58,196 nt of DNA from positions 1 to 58,196 of the forward strand of contig CAKRJP010000015.1 in assembly GCA_934351835.1 (NCBI GenBank), written 5' to 3'. The notes under the pieces were generated by a model. That model did no database searches. It worked only from the letters and a program-made list of their open reading frames with translations, and had not been told where the DNA came from. How positions within the stretch are numbered: the stretch's first letter is position 1; each line of letters starts with the position of its first letter. The position numbers and the translations under genes were made by a program. This DNA is from an uncultured Lachnospiraceae bacterium (GTDB lineage: Bacteria > Bacillota > Clostridia > Lachnospirales > Lachnospiraceae). Positions 34,592 through 42,847 of this stretch are shown one piece after another.

Positions 34592-36253
34592 ATGAATATT
34601 TCACCGCTTCAGAAAGCAAGATACGAGTATTCTCCAAAACTTCCTGGAATGCTGAGACATGGCATTGCAGACATCTGTGTAAAAGAAGGAGAAGCTACTC
34701 AGAGTGTAGCTGATCAGGACAAGATCAAAGCTCTTTTCCCTAATACTTACGGAAAAAATGAGATTACATTCGAAAAAGGTCAGAATACATCTGAAACTAA
34801 GAAACAGGTTGTAGGTGTAATCCTTTCCGGTGGACAGGCTCCTGGTGGACACAACGTTGTTTGTGGTCTGTACGATGCATTAAAAGCTACAAACCCGGAG
34901 AATGTTCTCTATGGTTTCAAAGGTGGTCCGAGCGGACTGATCGAAGACAATTACCTGATCTTTGATGACGAATATATCAACGAATTCCGAAATACCGGTG
35001 GTTTTGATATCATCGGTTCCGGAAGAACAAAATTAGAGACAGAAGAACAGTTCGCTGTTGCTTCTGAAGTTTGCAAAAAACATGGCATCACAGCAATCGT
35101 TATCATCGGTGGTGACGATTCTAATACAAACGCCGCTGTACTTGCAGAGTATTTTGCAGCTCACAACACCGGCGTTCAGGTAATCGGATGTCCGAAGACA
35201 ATTGACGGAGACTTAAAGAACGAGGATATTGAGTGTTCTTTCGGTTTCGATACAGCCACAAAGACATACAGTGAACTGATCGGTAATATCGAAAGAGACT
35301 GTAACTCAGCTAAGAAATACTGGCACTTCATTAAAGTTATGGGACGTTCTGCTTCTCACGTAGCACTTGAGTGTGCTCTGAAGACTCAGCCAAATATCTG
35401 TCTGATCTCAGAAGAAGTTGCTGAAAAGAAAATGTCACTTTCTCAGATTGCTGATTACATCGCTGATTCCGTAGCAGACAGAGCTGCCAACGGAATGAAC
35501 TTTGGTGTAGCGATCATCCCAGAAGGTGTTGTAGAATTTGTTCCAGAGTTCTCTGTACTGATCCAGGAGATCAACGAACTCCTTGCAGGAAGCAAAGCAG
35601 ATGAGTTCAATGCACTTCCAACATGGGCTGACAAATATGCATTCATCGAAAAAGGACTGACAAAAGAGTCTATGGACGTATTTGCCATCCTTCCGGTAGC
35701 AATCCAGCAGCAGTTATTCCTTGAGAGAGATCCACACGGAAACGTACAGGTATCTCTGATCGAGTCTGAGAAACTGTTCTCTGCACTGGTACACGACAAA
35801 TTAGAAGCAAAAAGAGCTGCAGGTACTTACAATGGCAAATTCAGCCCACTTCACCACTTCCTTGGATACGAAGGAAGATGTGCATTCCCATCTAACTTCG
35901 ATGCTGATTACTGCTACTCATTAGGATACAACGCATTCATGCTGATTCAGTACGGATATACAGGATACCTTTCAAAGGTTTCTAACCTGTCTGCACCGGC
36001 GAACGAGTGGGTTGCGGGTGGTATGCCGATCACTAAGATGATGAACATCGAGAGAAGACATGGAGAAGACAAACCGGTTATCAAGAAAGCTCTTGTAGAA
36101 CTGGACGGTGCTCCATTCAAATACTTCGAAGCTCACCGCGAAGAGTGGTCTAAGAATACATGTTTCGTATATCCTGGTGCAATCCAGTACTACGGACCAA
36201 CAGAAGTATGTGATATCACAACAATCACATTAGCTTTAGAGCAGCAGAAATAA
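34592..36253 (+). CDS. pfp: PPi-dependent 6-phosphofructokinase
   Basis: A 553-residue glycolytic enzyme that phosphorylates fructose 6-phosphate reversibly with pyrophosphate. The active-site motifs are VILSGGQAPGGHN, GGDDSNTNAA (the second Asp marks PPi rather than ATP use) and GCPKTIDGDLKN; MGRSASHVALECAL and GYEGRC lie further on. The length matches the long PPi type of plants and anaerobes. The ATG at 34592 has AAGGAG eight bases ahead; a reading 19 codons longer has none. Codon use is strongly biased, as for a highly expressed gene. It is a single-gene unit with its own terminator. Confidence 0.96.
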   Translation: MNISPLQKARYEYSPKLPGMLRHGIADICVKEGEATQSVADQDKIKALFPNTYGKNEITFEKGQNTSETKKQVVGVILSGGQAPGGHNVVCGLYDALKATNPENVLYGFKGGPSGLIEDNYLIFDDEYINEFRNTGGFDIIGSGRTKLETEEQFAVASEVCKKHGITAIVIIGGDDSNTNAAVLAEYFAAHNTGVQVIGCPKTIDGDLKNEDIECSFGFDTATKTYSELIGNIERDCNSAKKYWHFIKVMGRSASHVALECALKTQPNICLISEEVAEKKMSLSQIADYIADSVADRAANGMNFGVAIIPEGVVEFVPEFSVLIQEINELLAGSKADEFNALPTWADKYAFIEKGLTKESMDVFAILPVAIQQQLFLERDPHGNVQVSLIESEKLFSALVHDKLEAKRAAGTYNGKFSPLHHFLGYEGRCAFPSNFDADYCYSLGYNAFMLIQYGYTGYLSKVSNLSAPANEWVAGGMPITKMMNIERRHGEDKPVIKKALVELDGAPFKYFEAHREEWSKNTCFVYPGAIQYYGPTEVCDITTITLALEQQK

Positions 36254-36270
36254 TTTCAGATAATATTTTA

Positions 36271-36298
36271 CCCCTGGCATGATTGCCAGGGGTCTTCT
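36271..36298 (+). terminator. Terminator of pfp
   Basis: CCCCTGGCA (36271-36279) pairs with TGCCAGGGG (36284-36292), four-base loop, followed by TCTTCTTAT. It also faces the end of glpK. Confidence 0.85.
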
Positions 36299-36312
36299 TA
36301 TAATTATCAAAC

Positions 36313-37812
36313 TTATTCTTCATCGGTTGCCCAACCGTACGCATATTTCACGGCTTTCTTCCAGCCTCTGATCCGTTTTACACGACTTTCCTCATCAATC
36401 TCCGGCTCAAAAACCTTATCAATAGACCAGTTCTTTATCACGTCTTCTTTGCTCTCCCAGTAACCTACTGCAAGACCTGCCAGATAAGCGGCTCCCATCG
36501 CCGTCGTCTCGATACACTGCGGACGTTTTACCGGGGCATTGATGATATCCGACTGCGTCTGCATCAGGAAATCATTGGCGCTGGCTCCGCCATCTACTTT
36601 TAACGAACTCAAACTAATTCCGGAATCTGCTTCCATCGCTTTTAACACATCGTTGACCTGATAAGCCAGAGACTCCAGGGTTGCCCGAATGATGTGATAT
36701 TTGTTCACACCTCTGGTGAGCCCCACGATAGTCCCTCTCGCATACTGATCCCAGTACGGTGCTCCCAATCCCGTGAATGCCGGAACTACATAGCATCCGT
36801 TGGTGTCACTTACCTTCTGTGCCATATATTCAGAATCCTCCGATGAATCGATCAGACGCAGTTCATCTCTGAGCCACTGAATTGCCGCACCGGCCACAAA
36901 TATGGAACCTTCCAACGCATAGTAGACTTTTCCATCCAATCCCCACGCGATCGTTGTCACAAGACCGTTCTTGGAGCTTACCGGCTTCTCTCCGGTATTC
37001 ATCAAGAGGAAACATCCTGTTCCGTATGTATTCTTTGCCTCTCCTGCATGGAAACATGTCTGTCCAAACAGTGCTGCCTGCTGGTCTCCTGCTGCTCCTC
37101 CGATCGGGATCGGGCCTCCAAAATATGCTCTGTCCACATCACCATAAACACAACTTGACGGCTTTACTTCAGGAAGCATTGTTGCCGGAATCCCCATCAG
37201 ATCCAGAATCTCCTGATCCCATTTCAGCGTATGGATATTAAACAACAACGTTCTTGACGCATTAGAATAATCCGTCACATGCACCTTTCCTTTGGTCAGT
37301 TTCCAGATCAGCCAAGTCTCAACAGTTCCAAATAGTAATTCGCCCCGTTCTGCCCGTTCTCTCGCACCCTCTACATGATCTAAGATCCATTTGATCTTCG
37401 TTCCGGAGAAATATGCATCAATAATAAGTCCCGTCTTATCTCTGAAGAAATCTGTCAGCCCACGTTCTTTCAGTTCATCACAATATCCGGCCGTTCTTCT
37501 GCACTGCCAGACGATCGCATGATAGATCGGCTCTCCTGTTGTCTTGTCCCACACGATCGCCGTTTCTCTCTGGTTGGTAATACCGATGGCCGCAATGTCG
37601 GACGCATCCGCCCCGATCTTGCTCATTGCTTCCACCGCTACACCTAACTGCGTTGACCAGATTTCATCCGCATCATGCTCCACCCAGCCAGGTTTCGGGA
37701 AATACTGGGTAAATTCTTTCTGCGCTACACTGCAGATTTTTCCTTTCTCATTAAATAAAATACATCGGTTGCTGGTAGTTCCAGCATCCAGCGCCATTAC
37801 ATATTTTTCCAT
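36313..37812 (-). CDS. glpK: Glycerol kinase
   Basis: A 499-residue FGGY-family kinase making glycerol 3-phosphate. Motifs include ALDAGTTSNRCILF at the N terminus, ITNQRETAIVWD, VTDYSNASRTLLFNI and GGIPIGGAAGDQQAALFGQ-type sequence (read as PIGGAAGDQQAALFG), and the C-terminal LKVDGGASANDFLMQ. Length is standard. The HPr-phosphorylated His of Firmicute GlpK corresponds to the loop near residue 230; the local reading AYFGG does not obviously show it. It follows a 40-residue ORF by 53 bases; no glpF or glpD lies beside it. Confidence 0.97.
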   Translation of the reverse strand: MEKYVMALDAGTTSNRCILFNEKGKICSVAQKEFTQYFPKPGWVEHDADEIWSTQLGVAVEAMSKIGADASDIAAIGITNQRETAIVWDKTTGEPIYHAIVWQCRRTAGYCDELKERGLTDFFRDKTGLIIDAYFSGTKIKWILDHVEGARERAERGELLFGTVETWLIWKLTKGKVHVTDYSNASRTLLFNIHTLKWDQEILDLMGIPATMLPEVKPSSCVYGDVDRAYFGGPIPIGGAAGDQQAALFGQTCFHAGEAKNTYGTGCFLLMNTGEKPVSSKNGLVTTIAWGLDGKVYYALEGSIFVAGAAIQWLRDELRLIDSSEDSEYMAQKVSDTNGCYVVPAFTGLGAPYWDQYARGTIVGLTRGVNKYHIIRATLESLAYQVNDVLKAMEADSGISLSSLKVDGGASANDFLMQTQSDIINAPVKRPQCIETTAMGAAYLAGLAVGYWESKEDVIKNWSIDKVFEPEIDEESRVKRIRGWKKAVKYAYGWATDEE

Positions 37813-37865
37813 ATCCGTACTCTCCTATTAATTCATTTATGTACTCACTATACATCTTTTTCCTC

Positions 37866-37988
37866 TTATTCAGCTACTCGAAAACTTCCAAAAATCGCAA
37901 TTACTTCCTGTTCCTCATCTGATGTAAATGTACCTTCTGGCGAAGACGCGATCATAGATATATATCCACTTAAAGCTTTCCTTTTCAT
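37866..37988 (-). CDS. Small 40-residue ORF upstream of glpK, unknown
   Basis: The peptide begins MKRKALSGYISMIASSPEGT and ends FGSFRVAE. AAAGGAGAGGAAT precedes the ATG at 37988, a strong and well-spaced site, and a consensus promoter lies about 65 bases upstream, so the ORF is likely translated. It has no signal peptide or membrane helix; its acidic middle (SDEEQEV) is soluble. It is the first ORF of the transcript that leads into glpK. I do not recognise a family; roles as a leader peptide or small regulator are guesses. Confidence 0.6.
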   Translation of the reverse strand: MKRKALSGYISMIASSPEGTFTSDEEQEVIAIFGSFRVAE

Positions 37989-38053
37989 ATTCCTCTCCTT
38001 TACATCTGCATGCCTTTCAAAAAGGTTATTGCTACAATGTTTTCTTAACAAAT

Positions 38054-38082
38054 ATTATACCGTTGCTACACCTATAATACAA
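38054..38082 (-). promoter_or_regulatory. Promoter of the small ORF and glpK
   Basis: Minus-strand TTGTAT (38077-38082) and TATAAT (38054-38059) with a 17-base spacer. Confidence 0.7.
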
Positions 38083-38092
38083 CTAAGCTTTC

Positions 38093-38338
38093 TCTTATTT
38101 GTATTTTCTATTTCCCCAACGCAGTCAACCAGAATATGATTTTATTTTACGAATATTTTTCTTTTTATTTTCTTTATTGGTTTTCCGGATTTTAATATTT
38201 TATATTTTATTAAAAATCACGTTTTTTACTTGTTTAATGATATTTTTTACATATTTTTCGTTTTTTTGATTTTAATATTAAAATTATTTTTAAAATTATT
38301 CATTTATAAATTTAATTATTTTAAACCGCATTTTAGTA
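38093..38338. other. Very AT-rich intergenic stretch, no gene seen
   Basis: About 245 bases of extremely AT-rich sequence with many T runs lie ahead of the alcohol dehydrogenase promoter. It includes a perfect 16-base palindrome ATTTTAATATTAAAAT (38269-38284). No ORF or RNA gene is supported; it may act as an UP-element-like or curved upstream region. Confidence 0.6.
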
Positions 38339-38367
38339 TTGACAACTAATTCACACAGTGTTATTCT
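38339..38367 (+). promoter_or_regulatory. Promoter of the iron alcohol dehydrogenase
   Basis: TTGACA (38339-38344) and TATTCT (38362-38367) with a 17-base spacer, about 45 bases ahead of the ATG. Confidence 0.75.
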
Positions 38368-38414
38368 AAACTCATCAAATAAATAATCTTAATATTGCAA
38401 AGGAGATTTGTGTT

Positions 38415-39596
38415 ATGAGTAGATTTACATTACCAAGAGACATTTATCACGGAAAAGGATGTCTTGAAGAACTTAAGAACTTAAAAGGAAAGAAAGCCAT
38501 TCTTGTTGTAGGTGGCGGTTCTATGAAGCGTCAGGGATTCCTCGACAAAGCTGTTAATTATTTAAAAGAAGCAGGTATGGAAGTTCAGCTCTTTGAGGGT
38601 GTTGAGCCGGACCCATCTGTTGAAACTGTTATGAAAGGTGCCGAAGCTATGCGCGCTTTCGAGCCAGACTGGATCGTATCTATGGGTGGCGGATCACCGA
38701 TCGATGCTGCAAAAGCTATGTGGGCATTTTATGAATATCCGGATACAACATTTGAAGATTTATGTATCCCATTTAACTTCCCGACACTTAGAACTAAAGC
38801 AAAATTCTGTGCTATTCCTTCAACATCTGGAACTGCAACAGAGGTCACTGCGTTTTCTGTTATTACAAACTATCAGACAGGTGTTAAATATCCTCTCGCT
38901 GATTTCGAGATCACACCTGATGTTGCCATTGTAGATCCAGACCTCGTTGCAGGACTTCCAGTAAAGCAGGTAGCTTACACAGGTATGGATGCTTTAACTC
39001 ATGCTATAGAAGCTTATGTATCAACATTAAACGGACCTTTCACAGATCCACTTGCTTTACAGGCAATCGAGATGGTATTAGATTACCTTCCGGCTTCTTA
39101 CAATTGCAATATGGATGCAAGAGAGCAGATGCACTACGCACAGTGCTTAGCAGGAATGGCATTCTCTAACGCTTTACTGGGAATCGTTCACTCTATGGCT
39201 CATAAGACAGGTGCTGCATTCTCTACAGGACACATTCCTCACGGATGCGCTAACGCTATCTATCTTCCATATGTTATCAAATACAATGCAAAAGACCCTG
39301 TTGCTGCTTCTCGTTATGCCGAGATTGCACGCAGAATGGGACTTGACGGAACATCTGAGAAGGCTCTGATCAACAGCCTGTGTGCTAAGATTGATGCTTT
39401 CAATGTTCAGCTCAACATTCCTAAGACTTTACAGGAGTTCGGTGTAAATGAAGACGAATTCAAAGAAAAAGTTGCTAAGATTGCAGAGCTTGCAGTTGGT
39501 GATGCTTGTACAGGATCTAACCCAAGACCAATCGATCCTGCAGCTATGGAAAAACTGCTTACATGCACATACTACGGAACAGAAGTTGATTTTTAA
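38415..39596 (+). CDS. Iron-containing alcohol dehydrogenase
   Basis: A 393-residue group III alcohol dehydrogenase that probably reduces an aldehyde to recycle NAD(P)H in fermentation. Seen are GGGSMKRQGF, the nucleotide motif SMGGGSPIDAAKAMW, PSTSGTATEVTAFSVI and metal ligands in DALTHAIEAYVS, GIVHSMAHKTGAAF and HIPHGCANAI. Length and motifs fit clostridial butanol or 1,3-propanediol dehydrogenases; the substrate cannot be fixed. AAAGGAG precedes the ATG. Codon use is highly biased and the promoter strong, so expression is likely high. Nearby glpK makes a glycerol link possible, though on another transcript. Confidence 0.93.
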   Translation: MSRFTLPRDIYHGKGCLEELKNLKGKKAILVVGGGSMKRQGFLDKAVNYLKEAGMEVQLFEGVEPDPSVETVMKGAEAMRAFEPDWIVSMGGGSPIDAAKAMWAFYEYPDTTFEDLCIPFNFPTLRTKAKFCAIPSTSGTATEVTAFSVITNYQTGVKYPLADFEITPDVAIVDPDLVAGLPVKQVAYTGMDALTHAIEAYVSTLNGPFTDPLALQAIEMVLDYLPASYNCNMDAREQMHYAQCLAGMAFSNALLGIVHSMAHKTGAAFSTGHIPHGCANAIYLPYVIKYNAKDPVAASRYAEIARRMGLDGTSEKALINSLCAKIDAFNVQLNIPKTLQEFGVNEDEFKEKVAKIAELAVGDACTGSNPRPIDPAAMEKLLTCTYYGTEVDF

Positions 39597-39633
39597 TATA
39601 ACTTACTCTTAATTTTTCTCTCAAAATATACAA

Positions 39634-39666
39634 CCACCTGGATACGCAACTATCCAGGTGGTTTTT
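39634..39666 (+). terminator. Terminator of the alcohol dehydrogenase
   Basis: A perfect 11-pair stem, CCACCTGGATA (39634-39644) with TATCCAGGTGG (39651-39661), loop CGCAAC-like, followed by TTTTTG. Confidence 0.95.
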
Positions 39667-39711
39667 GTATGTCTCGGTTGTAACTCAGAGAATTCAAACT
39701 TACACAAACGC

Positions 39712-39740
39712 AAAAAAAGCTGATAACAAAAGTTATCAGC
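39712..39740 (-). terminator. Terminator of tRNA-Arg
   Basis: On the minus strand GCTGATAAC and GTTATCAGC (39732-39740 and 39719-39727) form a nine-pair stem followed by seven T (plus-strand A run 39712-39718), directly after the tRNA. Confidence 0.9.
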
Positions 39741-39746
39741 TTCAAG

Positions 39747-39820
39747 CGTGGGCGAGAGGATTCGAACCCCCGACCTTTTGGTCCGTAGCCAAACGCTCTA
39801 TCCAGCTGAGCTACGCCCAC
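39747..39820 (-). tRNA. tRNA-Arg (anticodon ACG)
   Basis: On the minus strand the acceptor GTGGGCG pairs with CGCCCAC, followed by discriminator G. D-arm AGCTCAGCTGG, T-arm with GGTTCGAATCC, and a five-pair anticodon stem TTTGG/CCAAA around loop CTACGGA give anticodon ACG, reading CGU/CGC. CCA is not encoded. It has a consensus promoter and a terminator of its own. Confidence 0.96.
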
Positions 39821-39854
39821 ACATCTGCAAGTTGTGTCCCTCACAGCAAAATCT

Positions 39855-39883
39855 ATTATATTACTGCATCTTGTATTTGTCAA
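39855..39883 (-). promoter_or_regulatory. Promoter of tRNA-Arg
   Basis: A full consensus match on the minus strand: TTGACA (39878-39883), 17 bases, TATAAT (39855-39860). Confidence 0.9.
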
Positions 39884-39922
39884 CAACTTTTCTTAAACTT
39901 TTTCAGTTTCTGTCAACTTTTC

Positions 39923-39951
39923 TTGAATCACGTTTTTATTGATGGTATCAT
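39923..39951 (+). promoter_or_regulatory. Promoter of pdxK-rluA
   Basis: TTGAAT (39923-39928) and TATCAT (39946-39951), 17-base spacer, 45 bases ahead of the ATG. Confidence 0.5.
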
Positions 39952-39995
39952 ATTTACAATGTATTTTTTATTTTCAGGAAAAGGTAGGTATTATT

Positions 39996-40859
39996 ATGCC
40001 AAAGAAGATTGCTGTTATCAATGATTTATCCAGTTTCGGACGCTGTTCCTTGGTCGCTTCCATCTCGGTTTTAGCTGCCATGGGAATCCAGCCTTGTCCA
40101 CTTCCCACTGCCATTCTCTCTGCCCAGAGCGAATATCCAAGTTACTATTTTGATGATTACACAGAACATATGGAAGATTTTCGTTCCGAATGGGAAAAAA
40201 TGGAACAACATTTTGATGGCATTTATACCGGATATGTTGCAAGTGAAGCACAGATTGTACAGATTTTCCGTTTCCTGGACACATTTAAGACGGACGATAA
40301 TTTTCTGCTGGTGGATCCGATTATGGGCGACGACGGCATCACCTACGATATGTTTACACCTGAACTTCTCGCTAATATGAAAAAGCTGGCATTCCGCGCA
40401 GATATTCTCACACCAAACCTGACTGAATTTTGTCTGCTTACCGGTCATGATTACCAGGAGATTTCTTCCATCAAGGACCGGCAGACCCTATTAAAAAAGC
40501 TTACAGATATCGCCGGCACTTATACCGCAGGAGCCGATCACCCACTTCAAATTATTGTCACCGGAATCCACGTTTCAGATTCCAGTGCAACCGAGCAGAT
40601 CGGTAATCTTTATATAGGAAATAATCAAACCTTTTTCCATGCTGTCCCGACCATCGGCGGCAGTTATTCCGGTACCGGCGATTTATTCGCATCCTGTCTG
40701 TGCGGCGGCATTGCCCGAGGAGAAGATATTTCTTCTATCATTCCGCGCACCGTTAATTTCTTAAGTCTCGCACTAACAGACAGTGTTGCCCGGAACGTAC
40801 CGGTCAATGACGGAGTAAATTACGAGCAATATCTGCCACTGCTTATGACCAACGCTTAA
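39996..40859 (+). CDS. pdxK: Pyridoxamine/pyridoxal kinase
   Basis: A 287-residue ribokinase-superfamily enzyme that phosphorylates vitamin B6 vitamers. It opens with KKIAVINDLSSFGRCSL, typical of the PdxY/PdxK group, and contains VDPIMGDDG, the LTPNLTEFCLLTG segment and the catalytic GSYSGTGDLFAS loop with the anion-hole glycines and Asp. The ATG at 39996 is chosen because AGGTAGG precedes it and the upstream 19 codons are not family-like. It is followed after 18 bases by the rluA-type gene. Confidence 0.93.
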   Translation: MPKKIAVINDLSSFGRCSLVASISVLAAMGIQPCPLPTAILSAQSEYPSYYFDDYTEHMEDFRSEWEKMEQHFDGIYTGYVASEAQIVQIFRFLDTFKTDDNFLLVDPIMGDDGITYDMFTPELLANMKKLAFRADILTPNLTEFCLLTGHDYQEISSIKDRQTLLKKLTDIAGTYTAGADHPLQIIVTGIHVSDSSATEQIGNLYIGNNQTFFHAVPTIGGSYSGTGDLFASCLCGGIARGEDISSIIPRTVNFLSLALTDSVARNVPVNDGVNYEQYLPLLMTNA

Positions 40860-40877
40860 TTATCAGGAGTATAATTT

Positions 40878-41780
40878 ATGGAACGTACTTTAACTTATCA
40901 AGTTCCGGAAGAACTTTCCGGGCTCAAGATTAACCAGTTTCTTCGCAGACAGGGTTACTCTCTGCAGAACCTGACCGATCTGAAGAAAATGAAAGAAAGT
41001 GTCCTCTTGAATGGTGAATGGGCATATTTAAATCAACGCCTTTCTACCGGAGATCATATTCTGGTTCATATACAGGAAAATGAATCATCCGAAAAAATCC
41101 CACCGGTAAAGCTTCCACTGGACATCGTCTACGAGGACGAAGATATCATTGTAATTAACAAACCTGCCGGAATGCCGATTCATCCTTCCCGCAACAATTA
41201 TACGAATTCCATGGCAAACGCACTCGCATGGTATTACAAAGAACAGGGGAAACCTTTTATTTTCCGGTGTACCAACCGTCTGGATCGGGACACTTCCGGT
41301 CTGACTGTTGTTTCCAAACACATGTTAAGCGGAAATATCATGTCCACCATGACCGCCAAACGGGAATTTCACCGGGAATACCTGGCCATCTCCAGAGGAC
41401 ATGTTACTCCATCATCCGGCGTAATCAATGCCCCACTGTCCCGAAAACCCGGTTCTATCATTGAACGGACCGTCGATTATGAAAATGGCGAGTGCGCTAT
41501 CACCCATTACCGGGTCATTAAGGAGCAAAATGGACACAGCCTGATTTCTCTGGTTCTGGAAACAGGAAGGACACACCAGATCCGGATCCACATGAAGCAC
41601 CTTGGTTTTCCACTGGTGGGCGATTACCTGTACAATCCGGATATGGAATTTATTAACAGACAGGCGCTCCACTCCCATCATTTGAGTTTCCGCCATCCAA
41701 TTACACGAGAACAGCTAGATTTTACCGCGCCTCTTCCGGAAGATATGCGCCTGGTACTGGGCGAATCCGGGCAAATCTGA
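40878..41780 (+). CDS. RluA-family RNA pseudouridine synthase
   Basis: A 300-residue pseudouridine synthase. Residues 10-70 look like an S4 RNA-binding domain (LKINQFLRRQG, VLLNGEWA). The catalytic domain begins VYEDEDIIVINKPAGMPIHPS and carries the RLDRDTSGL motif with the nucleophilic Asp, then ETGRTHQIRIHMKHLGFPLVGDYLY. This is the RluD/RluA pattern, but the exact uridine modified cannot be told. AGGAG lies ahead of the ATG; the gene is in an operon with pdxK. Confidence 0.93.
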   Translation: MERTLTYQVPEELSGLKINQFLRRQGYSLQNLTDLKKMKESVLLNGEWAYLNQRLSTGDHILVHIQENESSEKIPPVKLPLDIVYEDEDIIVINKPAGMPIHPSRNNYTNSMANALAWYYKEQGKPFIFRCTNRLDRDTSGLTVVSKHMLSGNIMSTMTAKREFHREYLAISRGHVTPSSGVINAPLSRKPGSIIERTVDYENGECAITHYRVIKEQNGHSLISLVLETGRTHQIRIHMKHLGFPLVGDYLYNPDMEFINRQALHSHHLSFRHPITREQLDFTAPLPEDMRLVLGESGQI

Positions 41781-41985
41781 GCGTTTATGATTTTGCTAAC
41801 GGTTTCTTATGCTTTTCTTAAGAAATTTTAGAAACTATTTCTACCCCTGTCACATCTAAGTCACAATTTCTGGATATACTGATAATGTCCAATAAAGAAG
41901 ACGGTAGTTGTACTGACACAGCAGTATGATTACCGGGCTTCGCCAAAACAATAGTATTATTTGATAAAATCTTTTTCCTTTTCTA
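41781..41985. other. Intergenic stretch, no gene seen
   Basis: About 200 bases between the rluA-type gene and the terminator at 41986. No ORF with a ribosome binding site and no RNA gene was recognised. Confidence 0.5.
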
Positions 41986-42018
41986 AAAGGGGTTAGCACC
42001 GAAAATGCTAACCCCTTT
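41986..42018. terminator. Terminator between rluA-type gene and udp
   Basis: AAAGGGGTTAGCA (41986-41998) pairs perfectly with TGCTAACCCCTTT (42006-42018), 13 pairs, seven-base loop. On the minus strand it is followed by TTTTAG, so it best serves udp; it may act on both. Confidence 0.88.
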
Positions 42019-42025
42019 ACACTTG

Positions 42026-42826
42026 TTATTTTCTATTCTTTTCTTTGTCCTCTTTCACCAACGTACGCAATGCTCCTATCGCAATCTCTATCGGCACTTC
42101 TGTATCATGCACTATCTGGTTGTCCAATCCTGCCGCCGCACGCTCCTGATTTCCCATAACAAGAAACACAGAGCCGCAACGCACTCCCAGATAACTTGCC
42201 ACGACAAATAATGCCGCAGACTCCATCTCTGACGCTTTGCATCCCAGTTTCTTCCATGCGTCCCATTTCTGAATCAGTTCATAACCTGCCGGAAGTCTTT
42301 CCGGCTCGTGTTGTCCGTAGAACGCATCCTTGCACTGCACGACTCCGGTATGGCAGGTATGCCCCTGCGCCCGTCCGGCACCCACCAGTGCATTTACCAC
42401 ATCCAGATCTGCAACTGCCGGGAATTCGATCGGTGCATATTCTTTGCTGGTTCCTTCCATCCGAATTGCTCCGGTGGCGATCACAACATCACCACCTTTA
42501 ACATCCAGATCTATACCGCCGCAGGTGCCCACACGAATAAAGGTATCCGCCCCACACTTCACCAGTTCTTCCATAGCAATAGACGCTGACGGTCCTCCGA
42601 TACCGGTGGATGTCACACTCACCTTTTCACCATCCAGATAACCCGTATATGTGACAAATTCACGGCTGTCTGCAATCATTTTCGCATCATCCAGATGCGC
42701 CGCAATCTTCTCACAGCGCTTTGGATCTCCCGGTAGGATTATATACCTGCCAACATCCCCGGGTCTTATTTGTAAATGATACTGTAACGCGTCTTCTCCC
42801 GAATAATTCTGCAAATAGTTCTGCAT
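42026..42826 (-). CDS. udp: Uridine phosphorylase
   Basis: A 266-residue nucleoside phosphorylase splitting uridine to uracil and ribose 1-phosphate. Motifs in order: ILPGDPKRCEKIA (phosphate site), TGIGGPSASIAMEEL, RVGTCGGI and the ribose-binding ASEMESAALF. These place it in the NP-1 family and the overall spelling fits uridine rather than purine substrates. GGAGG lies ahead of the ATG. It lies 22 bases after the large redox gene and could be co-transcribed, though the functions seem unrelated. Confidence 0.93.
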   Translation of the reverse strand: MQNYLQNYSGEDALQYHLQIRPGDVGRYIILPGDPKRCEKIAAHLDDAKMIADSREFVTYTGYLDGEKVSVTSTGIGGPSASIAMEELVKCGADTFIRVGTCGGIDLDVKGGDVVIATGAIRMEGTSKEYAPIEFPAVADLDVVNALVGAGRAQGHTCHTGVVQCKDAFYGQHEPERLPAGYELIQKWDAWKKLGCKASEMESAALFVVASYLGVRCGSVFLVMGNQERAAAGLDNQIVHDTEVPIEIAIGALRTLVKEDKEKNRK

Positions 42827-42847
42827 ACGAATCCACCTCCGAAATGT

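Noticed and set aside
39650..39942. ORFs over the tRNA-Arg gene on both strands (for example GERIRTPDLLVRSQ and GVAQLDRAFGYGP)
   Set aside because: These are well-known false ORFs read across tRNA genes; the tRNA fold, promoter and terminator explain the sequence.
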